Made by a program: the position numbers and the translations under genes. Positions 27,684 to 38,908 of a stretch of DNA of 64,000 nt are shown here, piece by piece. The DNA is from Frateuria soli. Its GTDB lineage: Bacteria > Pseudomonadota > Gammaproteobacteria > Xanthomonadales > Rhodanobacteraceae. Every line of letters begins with the position of its first letter. Within the stretch, counting starts at the first letter, position 1. The notes below the pieces were generated by a model. That model searched no databases. It was not told where the DNA came from and worked only from the letters and a program-made list of their open reading frames with translations. Where the stretch lies: assembly GCF_021117385.1 (NCBI RefSeq), contig NZ_CP088252.1:2046001-2110000 (forward strand). The letters run 5' to 3'.

Positions 27684-27889
27684 CCCCGCACCTTAGCAAG
27701 CGCGCGGACGGCTGCCATCGTACGAAGCTCCATGCCGGCGAGCTTGTCGCAGGTGCGGCCCTGTGCGCGACCGGGTGCCTGACGCCAACCGGGGGTGCTT
27801 CGCCACACGGACACCTGCCGTCGCGCCCAGGGCGTGCTCCGGCACGGCGTTGCTCGACGGGAAGGCGCCCTCCCGCTACTTTCACTTTC

Positions 27890-28549
27890 ATGCCCTCCCT
27901 GCTGATCGCCGACGACCATCCGCTGTTCCGCGCCGCGCTGCGGCAGGCGGCGATCGCCTGCGTGGCCGATTGCCGGGTCGACGAGGCCGCCGACCTGGCC
28001 GATGCCATGGTCGCGCTCGCCGCGGCGCCAGAGACCGACCTGGTACTGCTGGACCTGCACATGCCCGGCAGTAAGGGGCTGTCCGGTCTGGCCGCGCTGC
28101 GCGGCCAGCATCCGGGCGTGGCGGTGCTGGTGGTGTCCGCGCACGACGAACCGCGCACCGTGCGGCGCGTGCTGGACCACGGCGCGGCCGGCTTCATTCC
28201 CAAGAGCGCCAGCCCCGCGCAGATCGGCGAGGCGATCCGCACGGTGCTCGATTGCGGCACCTGGGTCCCGCCGGACCTGGCCAAGGCAGTCGATGCACTC
28301 GTACCCAATCCGCAGGACACCGACCTCGCCGCGCGCCTGGCGCGCCTGACCGAGCAGCAGTACCGCGTGCTGGCGCTGATCGGCGAAGGGCTGCTCAACA
28401 AGCAGATCGCCGATCGGCTGGCGATCCAGGAGCGCACGGTAAAAGCGCACGTGACGGCGATCTTCGAGAAGCTCGGCGTGCGCAACCGCACGCAGGCCGG
28501 TTTGTTGCTGCGCTCGCTGGACCTGGGCGAGCCGGCGCGCGTTTTGTAG
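27890..28549 (+). CDS. LuxR-type response regulator, CrbR/ErdR-like
   Basis: A 219-residue response regulator. The receiver domain (1-120) has the acidic pair DD at 8-9, phospho-acceptor D55 in LVLLDLHMPG, and the conserved lysine in FIPKSAS. The C-terminal LuxR/FixJ helix-turn-helix (about 150-215) has LTEQQYRVLALIGEGLLNKQIADRL and VKAHVTAIFEKLGVRNRTQA. Regulators of this type pair with solute-symporter histidine kinases in the CrbS/CrbR (Vibrio) and MxtR/ErdR (Pseudomonas) acetate systems. A kinase of that type is encoded at 30282-33587. The partnership is inferred. No strong ribosome binding site is seen before the ATG. Confidence 0.85.
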   Translation: MPSLLIADDHPLFRAALRQAAIACVADCRVDEAADLADAMVALAAAPETDLVLLDLHMPGSKGLSGLAALRGQHPGVAVLVVSAHDEPRTVRRVLDHGAAGFIPKSASPAQIGEAIRTVLDCGTWVPPDLAKAVDALVPNPQDTDLAARLARLTEQQYRVLALIGEGLLNKQIADRLAIQERTVKAHVTAIFEKLGVRNRTQAGLLLRSLDLGEPARVL

Positions 28550-28679
28550 GGGCTGGCGGCAAGGCCCTTCCATCCGTCCGCCGGTATCCTCCCCCGCGCG
28601 GTGGTGGACGACCCGCTGCCCACCTGCGGAAAACCGGCCCCTCCCCCCCGCCCCACGCGGGAGGTGCCGGAGGCCTGCC

Positions 28680-29555
28680 TCAAACCCGTCCAAGCGACAG
28701 CGTGCTGCGGAACTCCCGCGCCTGGCCGCTCAACGGATCGACAAACGCCAACCCCCGAGCGAGCAATTGCAGCGGCCGGCTGAAGTCGTCTTCTGCCCGG
28801 TCCTGCAGCAGCGGGTAAAGGCGGTCATTGCGGATCGGGGCACCGATCGCGGCCATGTGCACGCGCAGCTGGTGCTTGCGCCCGGTGTGTGGTTCCAGTC
28901 CATAGCGCCACAGCCGGGTACCGCGATCGACGACATCCACGCGTGTTTCGCTGTTGGCCTCCCCGTCGACCTCGCGCATGCGGAAGAACGGCTCGCCCGC
29001 CTCCAGTCGCGAACGGTGCGTGTGCGGAAACGAAAGCTGCGGCAACGGCGCGGCCAGCGCCTCATAGCGCTTGGCGATGCGTCGCTCCCGGAACAGCGCC
29101 AGGTACGCATCGCGCGTCGCCGGCTGCGCCGAGAACAGCACCAGCCCGGCGGTGTCGCGGTCGAGCCGGTGCAGCGGCACCAGCGCCGGGTTGTCCATGC
29201 GCTCGACGAGCCGCGCCAGCAGCGTCTGCCGCACGTAGCCGCCGGCCGGGATCACCGGAAGGAAGTGCGGCTTGTCCACCACCACCAGGTGTTCGTCCGC
29301 ATGCAGCACCACCTCCTCGCCCGGGATGGGTGACTCGCCGGTCACCTCGCGGAAGTAGCGCAGCTTCATGCCCGGCCGGTAGGGCGTGTCTTCGTCGATG
29401 GGCCGGTCGTGGGCATCGAGCACGCGGCCGCGGCGCACGCGGTCCCGCCACTGTTCGCGGCCGATGCGCGGGAAGCAGGCGCACAGACCGTCGAGCGCGG
29501 TGGCCCAGTCGCCTCGAGGCAGGTGCACGGTGCTGGGCGCGATGGCGTGGATCAT
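28680..29555 (-). CDS. RluA-family pseudouridine synthase
   Basis: A 291-residue RNA pseudouridine synthase. The catalytic motif HRLDRDTAG places the nucleophile at D132. Other family blocks are LVVVDKPHFLPV and the C-terminal EPHTGRKHQLRVHMAAIG. The N-terminal 75 residues resemble a degenerate S4-like region. The RNA target is not evident; RluA, RluC/D and TruC types share these motifs. It is convergent with the response regulator gene and divergent from yaeQ, and has no functional link to the PHB genes around it. Confidence 0.9.
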   Translation of the reverse strand: MIHAIAPSTVHLPRGDWATALDGLCACFPRIGREQWRDRVRRGRVLDAHDRPIDEDTPYRPGMKLRYFREVTGESPIPGEEVVLHADEHLVVVDKPHFLPVIPAGGYVRQTLLARLVERMDNPALVPLHRLDRDTAGLVLFSAQPATRDAYLALFRERRIAKRYEALAAPLPQLSFPHTHRSRLEAGEPFFRMREVDGEANSETRVDVVDRGTRLWRYGLEPHTGRKHQLRVHMAAIGAPIRNDRLYPLLQDRAEDDFSRPLQLLARGLAFVDPLSGQAREFRSTLSLGRV

Positions 29556-29582
29556 CCAGCCAGCTTAACCCCGGCGACGGCG

Positions 29583-29588
29583 TACAAT
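29583..29588 (+). promoter_or_regulatory. Possible -10 element for yaeQ
   Basis: TACAAT lies 31 bp upstream of the yaeQ start in the 63-bp gap to the divergent rluA-type gene. The -35 region is poor. Confidence 0.3.
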
Positions 29589-29618
29589 GGCCGATCACCT
29601 TGCTTCAGGCTTCATCCC

Positions 29619-30173
29619 ATGGCTCTCAACGCCACCATCCACAAGGCCGAGTTGTCGATCAGCGACATGGACCGGCATTACTACGCCACCCACGCGCTGA
29701 CACTCGCCCGCCATCCCTCCGAAACCGAGGAGCGGCTGATGGTGCGTCTGCTCGCGTTCGCGTTGCACGCCGACGAGCGGCTGGAGTTCGGCAAGGGCCT
29801 GAGCGACGAGGACGAACCGGCGCTGTGGCGACGTGCGTACACCGACGAGGTGGAGCAGTGGATCGAACTCGGCCAGCCGGACGAGGCGCGCATCCGCAAG
29901 GCCTGCGGGCGGGCGCGCCAGGTCGTGGTGCTCAACTACGGCGGACGCATCGCCGACATCTGGTGGGACAAGGTGGGCGCCTCGCTCTCGCGCAACGGCA
30001 ACCTCACCGTGCTCGACATCGATGAACCCACCGTGCGCGAGCTCACCGCCCTGTGCGAGCGTGGCATGCGGCTGCAGTGCCTGATCCAGGACGGCGAGCT
30101 GCAGCTGATCAGTGGCGATACCACCCTCGCGGTCCGCCCGCGGGCACGCATGGGCGAATACGCCGCCGCCTGA
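29619..30173 (+). CDS. yaeQ: YaeQ-family protein
   Basis: A 184-residue protein with the conserved YaeQ signature: MALNATIHKAELSISDMDRHYY at the N-terminus, then ETEERLMVRLLAFALHADERLEF and DEPALWRR. The family adopts a restriction-endonuclease-like fold, but its job is unsettled (early claims of an RfaH-like role are disputed). Length matches E. coli YaeQ (181). Confidence 0.94.
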   Translation: MALNATIHKAELSISDMDRHYYATHALTLARHPSETEERLMVRLLAFALHADERLEFGKGLSDEDEPALWRRAYTDEVEQWIELGQPDEARIRKACGRARQVVVLNYGGRIADIWWDKVGASLSRNGNLTVLDIDEPTVRELTALCERGMRLQCLIQDGELQLISGDTTLAVRPRARMGEYAAA

Positions 30174-30185
30174 CGACACCTCCAG

Positions 30186-30296
30186 AAGGAGCGCGACCGC
30201 CGAAAGCGGCATGTCCACTGGGGAATCCACCCGTGCGCGGCCGCCTCGCACAGCCCTGCCCCGCGGTCGCGGGGTGCGCTCCTACACGCGCACGGC
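30186..30296. repeat. Degenerate GGAGCGC...GCGCTCCTAC repeat pair
   Basis: AAGGAGCGCGACCG near 30186 and GGTGCGCTCCTACA near 30276 are the two outer arms of the 34873-type repeat, about 90 bp apart. An inner CCCCGCG/CGCGGGG hairpin lies beside the right arm. It fills the gap between yaeQ and the kinase gene. Confidence 0.5.
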
Positions 30297-33200
30297 CGCG
30301 GTCACCCGCTGCAGCAACTGCCGCAGCGCCAGCGGCTTGAGCGGCTTGTAGAGCACGCCGATCCCGGCATCGAGCAAACGCTGGCGCAACTCGCCGTCGC
30401 GGTCGGCGGTGAGCATCACCGTCGGTACGTCCGGATGACGCCCGCACAATTCGCGCCATACATCCCAGCCGGTGCGGCCGGCGTCGAGGTGGTAGTCCAG
30501 GATGTACAGGTCCGGCTGCCATGGCGCCGCCAGCGCCTGCCCCGCGTCGCGCGCGGCATGCACCTGCCAGCCCCAGCTGACGAGCAGGGCGCCGAGTGCC
30601 GCGAGTGCCGCCGGCTCGTTGTCCAGCACCAGCGCACGCCCGGCTGGCAGCGGTTGCGGCGCGGGCGCGGCGGTCGGCGGACTGAGCGGCCGCCGCGCCA
30701 TAGGCACGCCCAGGTCGAACACGCTGCCCGCGCCCGGCCACGAGCGCAGACCCAGCGGATGACCGAGCAGGCCGGCCATGCGCCGTGCGATCGACAGGCC
30801 CAGGCCCAGGCCCTGCCCGCCGGCGGCGCTGCCGCGACGGAATTCCTGGAAGATCATCGCGCGCTCCTCCGGCGCGATCCCCGGTCCGGTGTCCCACACC
30901 TCCACGCGCAACTGCGGGCCATGTCGGCGCACGCCCAGCAGCACGCGGCCCCGCCCGGCGTAGCGCAATGCGTTGGAAAGGAAGTTCTGCAGCACCCGGC
31001 GCAACAGCTGAGGATCCGAATGCACCCAGGCGCGGGTACCAACCACGTCCAGCCGCACGCCGCGGTCGTGGGCGATGGCACGGAACTCGGCGGCCAGCGG
31101 ATCGAGCACCTCGGCCAGCGGGAACACGCGTGGCTGTGGCTGCAGGCGCCCACCCTCCAGCCGCGCGATGTCGAGCAGGCCGGCGAGCAGCCCCTCGGTG
31201 GCGGTGAGCGCGCCGTTGAGGTGGGCGACGATCGCCGCGTCGGTGCCATGCCCGGTCAACGTGTGCGCGAACAGCTGCGCCGCGTGCAGGGGCTGCATCA
31301 GGTCGTGGGTGACGGCGGCCAGGAAGCGGCTCTTCGCCTCGTTGGCGCGTTGCGCCTCGGCGCTCGCGGCGGCCAGTGCGCGGGTGCGCTCCTCCACCCG
31401 CAGCTCCAGCGTCTCGTTGACCTTCCTGAGCGCCTCCTCGGCGCGGCGGAACGCGGTGACGTCGGTGAAGGTCGCGACGAAGCCGCCGCCGGGCATCGGA
31501 TTGCCGCGGATCTCCACGATGGTGCCGTCGGGAAAGCGCCGCTCGGACAAATGCCGCGTGCCGGCGCGCATATGGGTGAGCCGGCGCTGCACGCGCCCTT
31601 CCACATCGCCCGCGCCGATCAGTCCCTCGCCGATAATGAAGCGCGTCAGGTCGGCGACCGGACGCCCGACCTGCAGCATGTCCTCCGGGTACTGGAACAG
31701 CCTCGCGTAGCAGCGGTTCCAGGCCACCACGCGCAGCTCCGCATCGACCACGCAAATGCCCTGGCTCATGTTTTCCAGCGCCGCTTCCAGCACGCGCTGG
31801 TTGAAGCGCAGGTCCTGGGTGGCTTCGCCGACGATGGCCGCGACCGTATCCAGCTGCGCGCGGCCTTGCTTGTGCACCACCTCCAGCAGCAACCGCGCCG
31901 AGGCGGCGCCGATCACCGCGGCGAGCTCGTGCTCCACCGCATCCACGCGCGCATGCCCGGCGGCGCCCTGCGCCGGGGCGGAGGCAAACAGGTGCGCCAC
32001 GCGATCGGGCGGCAGGAAACGTTCGGCCAGCGCGCGCAGTTCGGCGACGCCCACGTCGCCGACACCGGCCACGCGCGCGGCCTGGCCGAAGCGCGACTGC
32101 GCCACCAGCCACATCACCGCCACGTTCGCCGCCAGGCTCAGTACCACGGCGCGCCCCAGCTGGCTCCAGTCGCCAAGGCCCAGCAACTGGCCGGGCGAGA
32201 GCCAGGCGATGCCGAGCGGTCCATGAAGCAACGCGGCCGGCATCGTCGGCCACAACGAAGGCAGCACCACGTAGAGCCACACCAGCGTGCCGCACGCCAA
32301 CCCCGCGGTGACCGCGCGCGGCCCCAGCTGCGGCCGGTACACCGCGGCGAGCAAAGCCGGCGCCAACCCGGCCAGCGCCGAGAACGAAATCGCGCCGATG
32401 TCGGCCAGCGCCTCGTTGCTGGCCAGCACGCGGCTGTAGCCCCAGGCCAGCAGGATCACCACCACGATCGCCACGCGACGCTGGTTGATGACCTCGCCGC
32501 GCAGGTCGCCGCGCTCGTCGCGGCCCCAGCCGGCCCGCACGCGCAGCGGGGCGATGAAGTGATTGACGATCATCAGGCTGAGCGCCAGCGTCGCCACCAC
32601 CACCATGCTGGTGGCGGCGCTCAGGCCGCCGAGGAACGCCACCAGCGCCAGGCCGTGCTGCCCGCGCGCCAGCGGCAGGGCGAGCACGTACAGGTCGGAC
32701 GGCACGCCGCTGGGTCCGAGCCAGGCGTCGCCGAGCGTCGCCAGCGGCAGGATCGGCAGTGCGATCAGCAGCATGTACAGCGGGAACAGCCAGCGCGCCG
32801 TGCGCAGGTGGCTGCCGTCGCGGCACTCGACCACGCCGGCGTGGAACTGGTGCGGCAGGGTGAACATCGCCAGCGCGCCGAGCAGGATCAATGCCGGGAA
32901 ACCGTTGGCCTCGTGCGGCACCGCCACCGGCGGCGGCAGGCCGGCCGGCAGCGGGGTGAACAGCAGCGTGCCGAGCGCCAGCATCGCGCCGAGCTTGAAC
33001 AGCGACTCGAAGGCCATCGCCAGCACCAGTCCGCGGTTGTGCGCAGTGGTGCTGGCGCGGCGGGTACCGAACAGCATCGCGAACAGCGCCATCAGCAGTG
33101 CGATGTACAGCGCGCTGTCCTGCCACGGCTCGGACTCGGCCAGCTGGCCGCGGCTGAGCAGCATGTAGCTCATCGCCACCGCCTTCAGCTGCAGCGCGAT

Positions 33201-33587
33201 GTAGGGAACGATGCCCAGCACCACGACCGCAGTGACCAGCGCGGCCAGGCCGGAGTGGCGCCCCAGCCGCACCGCGATCAGGTCGGCGAGGGAGCCGGCG
33301 TTGTACTCGCGCGCCAGCTCCACCAGCCGGCGCAGCACGGCGATCGCCAGCAGGTACATCAGGATCGCGCCTACGAAGGTCGGCGGCAGCCACCAGCCGG
33401 AGCGGCTGGCCTGGGTCACCGTGCCGTAGAAGGTCCACGAGGTGCAGTGGATCGCCAGCGACAGCGCGTAGACGATCGCCCAGCGCTTCTCGAACAGCCG
33501 CGGGCGACGTTCGCCGAGCAGCGCGACGCCGAACAGCAGGCCGAGCCAACAGGCGGCGGCAAGCGCGATCAGGGTGGGGCTGGGCAT
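30282..33587 (-). CDS. Solute-symporter hybrid sensor histidine kinase, CrbS/MxtR-like
   Basis: A 1101-residue inner-membrane hybrid kinase. Residues 1 to about 500 form a multi-span sodium:solute symporter (SSS/SLC5) domain. A STAC-like linker follows, then a PAS domain at about 600-710 (AALENMSQGICVVDAELRVVAWN) and a coiled coil. The HisKA domain has phospho-acceptor H761 (AAVTHDLMQPLHAA). An HATPase domain follows (NFLSNALRYAGRGR, DTGPGIAPEE, GLGLGLSIARRM). The C-terminal receiver has D1031 in LYILDYHLD. The architecture is that of CrbS/MxtR kinases, which govern acetate use through a LuxR-type regulator; a matching regulator lies at 27890-28549. PHB-gene neighbours suggest that 3-hydroxybutyrate, acetate or a related short acid is the signal. 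Confidence 0.9.
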   Translation of the reverse strand: MPSPTLIALAAACWLGLLFGVALLGERRPRLFEKRWAIVYALSLAIHCTSWTFYGTVTQASRSGWWLPPTFVGAILMYLLAIAVLRRLVELAREYNAGSLADLIAVRLGRHSGLAALVTAVVVLGIVPYIALQLKAVAMSYMLLSRGQLAESEPWQDSALYIALLMALFAMLFGTRRASTTAHNRGLVLAMAFESLFKLGAMLALGTLLFTPLPAGLPPPVAVPHEANGFPALILLGALAMFTLPHQFHAGVVECRDGSHLRTARWLFPLYMLLIALPILPLATLGDAWLGPSGVPSDLYVLALPLARGQHGLALVAFLGGLSAATSMVVVATLALSLMIVNHFIAPLRVRAGWGRDERGDLRGEVINQRRVAIVVVILLAWGYSRVLASNEALADIGAISFSALAGLAPALLAAVYRPQLGPRAVTAGLACGTLVWLYVVLPSLWPTMPAALLHGPLGIAWLSPGQLLGLGDWSQLGRAVVLSLAANVAVMWLVAQSRFGQAARVAGVGDVGVAELRALAERFLPPDRVAHLFASAPAQGAAGHARVDAVEHELAAVIGAASARLLLEVVHKQGRAQLDTVAAIVGEATQDLRFNQRVLEAALENMSQGICVVDAELRVVAWNRCYARLFQYPEDMLQVGRPVADLTRFIIGEGLIGAGDVEGRVQRRLTHMRAGTRHLSERRFPDGTIVEIRGNPMPGGGFVATFTDVTAFRRAEEALRKVNETLELRVEERTRALAAASAEAQRANEAKSRFLAAVTHDLMQPLHAAQLFAHTLTGHGTDAAIVAHLNGALTATEGLLAGLLDIARLEGGRLQPQPRVFPLAEVLDPLAAEFRAIAHDRGVRLDVVGTRAWVHSDPQLLRRVLQNFLSNALRYAGRGRVLLGVRRHGPQLRVEVWDTGPGIAPEERAMIFQEFRRGSAAGGQGLGLGLSIARRMAGLLGHPLGLRSWPGAGSVFDLGVPMARRPLSPPTAAPAPQPLPAGRALVLDNEPAALAALGALLVSWGWQVHAARDAGQALAAPWQPDLYILDYHLDAGRTGWDVWRELCGRHPDVPTVMLTADRDGELRQRLLDAGIGVLYKPLKPLALRQLLQRVTAAVRV

Positions 33588-33609
33588 GGCGTTACACGCT
33601 GCGAGATGC

Positions 33610-33648
33610 GCTCCCTCTCCCCGACGGGGAGAGGGTTGGGGTGAGGGG
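33610..33648 (-). repeat. Palindromic repeat, CCCTCTCCCC/GGGGAGAGGG family (copy 4)
   Basis: GCTCCCTCTCCCC-GAC-GGGGAGAGGGTTGG and a GGTGAGGGG tail. It starts 22 bp before the kinase ATG and pairs with an inverted copy at 33776-33823. Confidence 0.85.
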
Positions 33649-33775
33649 CCGGAGCTCGCGGGAAAGGACGGTCATGCCGCCCCCTGTAGCCCCCAGGCGC
33701 GCAACCGGGAGCCCAGGACGGCAGCACCTCGACGACCCTTCTTTAAACCCCGGCAACATCATGGCAAGCCCCGCC

Positions 33776-33823
33776 CCCTCACCCGGGCCCTCTCCCCGGC
33801 GGGAGAGGGAGCAGAGCGTGAGG
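33776..33823 (+). repeat. Palindromic repeat, CCCTCTCCCC/GGGAGAGGG family (copy 5, inverted)
   Basis: CCCTCACCCGGG, then CCCTCTCCCC-GGC-GGGAGAGGGAGC and a GTGAGG tail. It ends directly at the stop codon of the PHB depolymerase gene (33824). Confidence 0.85.
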
Positions 33824-34846
33824 TCATCGGTTTTCTGGCAATCCCAGCGCCCGCACGGCATCGACCAGCCAGCGCAGTTGCACGCCCTGGCGCGTGTCGT
33901 AGTCGGCTCCGGAGTATCCCCACCAGTCCCAGCATGCCTGCGGATTCAAGGGCGCGAAGCTCGCGCGTGCCTGAGGGTACAGCACGGCCACGTCGTAGGC
34001 GTCGGCCCAGCGGTTGAAACCGGCGTCGCGCACGAAGGCCTGGCCCACCGCTTCGGCGTTCTGCTTGCAACCGTGCAGCGCGACCAGCAGGCCGCAACGT
34101 TTGCCGGCGGCGCAGGCAGGCGGGAGGTAGACGTAGCCTTCGTCGGCAAGGAAGGCATCCTCGCCGCCGGGGCGTAGCGCTTGCTGGTCGAAGCGGCGTA
34201 GCTGGCCACGCGGCGCCGCCACCGGATGGGCCGGCTTGCCGAACAGCTCGGCGAAGATCGCGCCCGCGGCGTCGAAGCCGCAATGGCCGAGGAACGGCGA
34301 TACCGACTTGCCACAGTCGTCCCCCTTCCCCACCACCGGCAGGTTGTGCGCAAAGGCACGCCGGCCATCGTCGTGCACCTGCATGTGCTTCAGATCCGGC
34401 GCCTCGTCACGCAGCGCTTCATAGAAGCGCGCGCCGGCCTCCGCCACCGACGGCGCGACCAGCGCATCATCCCTGCCGTGCAGCAGATAGACGCGCGCAT
34501 CGGCCAGGTCGGCAAGCTTGCCGATGCGACCCTCGTCGGACAGCTTGCGCGCGCGGGCGACCAGCGCGTCTACGTCCGGCGCCGGCGTGCCCTTCATGCA
34601 ACTGCCGAGCGCGGTGGCGAGCTGCCCGCCGGCACAGCCGTACGGGCCGCCGGCCACGAGGGCGGCGCCGTGGAAGATTTCCGGGTAGGCGATCTGCGCC
34701 TGGGTGGCCATGTAGGCACCGGAGGAGAGGCCGGCCACGGCGACGCGCGCGGGGTCGAGCGTGAGCTTCGGCAACGCCGGGGCGTCCCCGGCGTGGACGA
34801 GTGCGCTGGCGAGCAGGAGGGCCAGCAGGCCCAGGGTCTTGCGCAT
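33824..34846 (-). CDS. Secreted PHB depolymerase, type 2 catalytic domain
   Basis: A 340-residue esterase with signal peptide (to about residue 19, ALVHAG). The nucleophile S41 sits in the lipase box GLSSG (VAVAGLSSGAYMATQ), only about 20 residues into the mature protein. Candidate acid D is in LLHGRDDALV and His in AFAHNLP. The oxyanion-hole motif LHGCKQNAEAVG lies C-terminal to all of these, near residue 265. That order defines the type 2 (permuted) catalytic domain of poly(3-hydroxybutyrate) depolymerases. No linker or substrate-binding domain is present, so soluble or partly degraded polymer may be the real substrate. ATG at 34846 is preceded by GGAG. Confidence 0.88.
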   Translation of the reverse strand: MRKTLGLLALLLASALVHAGDAPALPKLTLDPARVAVAGLSSGAYMATQAQIAYPEIFHGAALVAGGPYGCAGGQLATALGSCMKGTPAPDVDALVARARKLSDEGRIGKLADLADARVYLLHGRDDALVAPSVAEAGARFYEALRDEAPDLKHMQVHDDGRRAFAHNLPVVGKGDDCGKSVSPFLGHCGFDAAGAIFAELFGKPAHPVAAPRGQLRRFDQQALRPGGEDAFLADEGYVYLPPACAAGKRCGLLVALHGCKQNAEAVGQAFVRDAGFNRWADAYDVAVLYPQARASFAPLNPQACWDWWGYSGADYDTRQGVQLRWLVDAVRALGLPENR

Positions 34847-34872
34847 GTCGGTTCTCCGGCGCGGATTTCTTC

Positions 34873-34933
34873 GTAGGAGCGCACCCTGTGCGCGACCGGG
34901 TGGATGGCGGTCGCGCACAGGGTGCGCTCCTAC
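34873..34933. repeat. 25-bp perfect inverted repeat, GTAGGAGCGC family
   Basis: Arms 34873-34897 (GTAGGAGCGCACCC...CGACC) and 34909-34933 (GGTCG...GCGCTCCTAC) are exact reverse complements over 25 bp with an 11-nt loop. It lies in the leader of the PHB depolymerase gene, 26 bp from its ATG. Related, more degenerate copies occur at 12552, 16521, 30186 and 42563. Confidence 0.92.
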
Positions 34934-35023
34934 AGGATGACATCCCCCGCGAGCAGGAAAGGAGCCGGGTGGCGGGGAGTGGCTATGCCGGCCCCTCCCC
35001 TGCTGCAGGAGAAAGGTGCGAGC

Positions 35024-37249
<2,226 letters not shown>

Positions 37250-37266
37250 GACTCCCCCTTCCCCTT

Positions 37267-37316
37267 TGGACGCAACCGTCGAGGGTTGCCTGTGGACGCA
37301 GCCATCGACGATGGAT
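37267..37316. promoter_or_regulatory. Two tandem operator-like elements between receptor and permease genes
   Basis: TGGACGCA occurs at 37267 and again at 37293, a 26-bp period. Each is followed by its own inverted repeat: GCAACC-N6-GGTTGC (37272-37289) and CCATC-GAC-GATGG (37302-37314). Location is just upstream of the receptor start in the shared control region of the divergent pair. Confidence 0.5.
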
Positions 37317-37362
37317 GCCTTGTGATGCATCGATCCTAGGCACGGGATGGCGCCGGGGCACT

Positions 37363-37406
37363 TGTACCTTCGTACAGTGCCGCGGCGGGAATGGGGTGCC
37401 GATACT
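37363..37406 (+). promoter_or_regulatory. TGTAC-N4-GTACA palindrome placed for activation of the permease gene
   Basis: TGTACCTTCGTACA (37363-37376) is a perfect palindrome in its 5-bp arms. A -10 candidate GATACT lies at 37401-37406. If that box is used, the palindrome is centred about 42 bp upstream of the transcript start, the usual place for a LuxR-type activator overlapping -35. The locus response regulator is the natural candidate. Confidence 0.45.
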
Positions 37407-37456
37407 CGCCCGGCATTCGTCATCCGGCGCGGAACGCGTCGCGGGGGAAAAGGTCG

Positions 37457-38854
37457 ATGGCTTTCCTGATCGTTCTGTTCGCGCTGGCGTTTTTGATGGC
37501 GGCGGCCTACCGCGGCTACAGCGTCATCCTGTTCGCGCCGATCGCGGCGCTCGGTGCCGTGCTGCTGACCGATCCGGCCCTGGTCGCGCCGATGTTCACC
37601 GGCCTGTTCATGGACAGGATGGTGGGCTTCCTCAAGCTCTACTTTCCGGTGTTCATGCTCGGCGCGGTATTCGGCAAGCTGATCGAGCTGTCGGGCTTCT
37701 CCAGGGCGATCGTGGCGGCGACCATCGGGCTGGTCGGGCGCGGCCGGGCGATCCTGTCGATCGTGCTGGTGTGCGCGCTGCTGACCTACGGCGGCGTGTC
37801 GCTGTTCGTGGTGGTGTTCGCGGTCTATCCGTTCGCGGCGGAGTTGTTCCGCGCCAGCGACATCCCGAAGCGGCTGATCCCCGGCACCATCGCGCTGGGC
37901 GCGTTCACCTTCACGATGGATTCGCTGCCCGGCACGCCGCAGATCCAGAACATCATCCCGACCTCGTTCTTCGGCACCACCGCCTGGGCGGCGCCGTGGC
38001 TGGGCACGATCGGTTCGTTGTTCATCCTGATCGTGGGGTTGGCCTACCTCGAGTCGCGCCGGCGCAAGGCGACGGCCGCGGGCGAGGGCTACGGCACGGA
38101 CCTCACCAACGAGCCGGCGCCGTTCGAGCACGGCAGGCTCGCCAACCCGATGGTCGCGCTGCTGCCGCTGGTGCTGGTGGGTGTCGCCAACAAGCTTTTC
38201 ACCGACTGGATCCCCCGCGCCTATGGCGAGACTGCCGCATTCGAGCCGAGCGTCGTGGGCAAGGCCGAACCGGTGGTGCAGCAGGTCTCCAAGGTCGCCG
38301 CGATCTGGGCGGTGGAGGGCGCGCTGCTGCTCGGCATCCTGTGCGTGCTGGCGTTCGCCTGGCGGCCGGTGGTGCAGCGTTTCGCCGAGGGCAGCAAGGC
38401 GGCGGTCGGCGGTGCGCTGCTCGCCTCGATGAACACCGCCTCGGAGTACGGCTTCGGCGCGGTGATCGCCGCCCTGCCCGGCTTCAAGCTGGTGGCCGAC
38501 GCGCTGCACGCGATCCCCAACCCGCTGGTCAACGAGGCGGTGACCGTCACCGCGCTGGCCGGCATCACCGGCTCCGCCTCGGGCGGCATGGGCATCGCGC
38601 TCGCGGCAATGGCCAACACCTTCATCGCCAATGCGCAGGCCGCCGGGATACCGATGGAAGTGCTGCACCGCGTGGCTGCGATGGCTTCCGGCGGCATGGA
38701 CACCCTGCCGCACAACGGTGCGGTGATCACCCTGCTGGCGGTGACCGGGCTGACGCACCGGCAGTCCTACGGGGACATCTTCGCGATCACCGTGATCAAG
38801 ACCCTGGCGGTGTTCGTGGTGATCGCACTGTTCTCGCTGACCGGGATGGTCTGA
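37457..38854 (+). CDS. GntP-family proton symporter, likely 3-hydroxybutyrate permease
   Basis: A 465-residue polytopic protein with about twelve hydrophobic segments. Features such as [51 protein letters not shown] and [16 protein letters not shown] identify the GntP superfamily. Members import gluconate and other hydroxy acids, and several proteobacterial ones sit in D-beta-hydroxybutyrate operons. The PHB depolymerase and oligomer hydrolase genes nearby make 3-hydroxybutyrate the best-supported substrate, by context only. Start ATG at 37457 with an AAAAGG upstream; divergent from the receptor gene. Confidence 0.87.
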   Translation: MAFLIVLFALAFLMAAAYRGYSVILFAPIAALGAVLLTDPALVAPMFTGLFMDRMVGFLKLYFPVFMLGAVFGKLIELSGFSRAIVAATIGLVGRGRAILSIVLVCALLTYGGVSLFVVVFAVYPFAAELFRASDIPKRLIPGTIALGAFTFTMDSLPGTPQIQNIIPTSFFGTTAWAAPWLGTIGSLFILIVGLAYLESRRRKATAAGEGYGTDLTNEPAPFEHGRLANPMVALLPLVLVGVANKLFTDWIPRAYGETAAFEPSVVGKAEPVVQQVSKVAAIWAVEGALLLGILCVLAFAWRPVVQRFAEGSKAAVGGALLASMNTASEYGFGAVIAALPGFKLVADALHAIPNPLVNEAVTVTALAGITGSASGGMGIALAAMANTFIANAQAAGIPMEVLHRVAAMASGGMDTLPHNGAVITLLAVTGLTHRQSYGDIFAITVIKTLAVFVVIALFSLTGMV

Positions 38855-38882
38855 GGCAGCCCTCCCGTGCCGCGCTACGGGC

Positions 38883-38908
38883 ACATTCCCCTTGGCCCCG
38901 GGGAATGT
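38883..38908. terminator. Hairpin after the permease gene
   Basis: ACATTCCCC and GGGGAATGT arms with an 8-nt loop, 29 bp beyond the permease stop. No U-tract, so termination strength is uncertain. Confidence 0.5.

Noticed and set aside
27718-27725. TCGTACGA near the oligomer hydrolase start as a second site for the locus regulator
   Set aside because: It is only 8 bp, differs in spacing from TGTAC-N4-GTACA, and would place the transcript start inside the coding sequence if used at the same distance.
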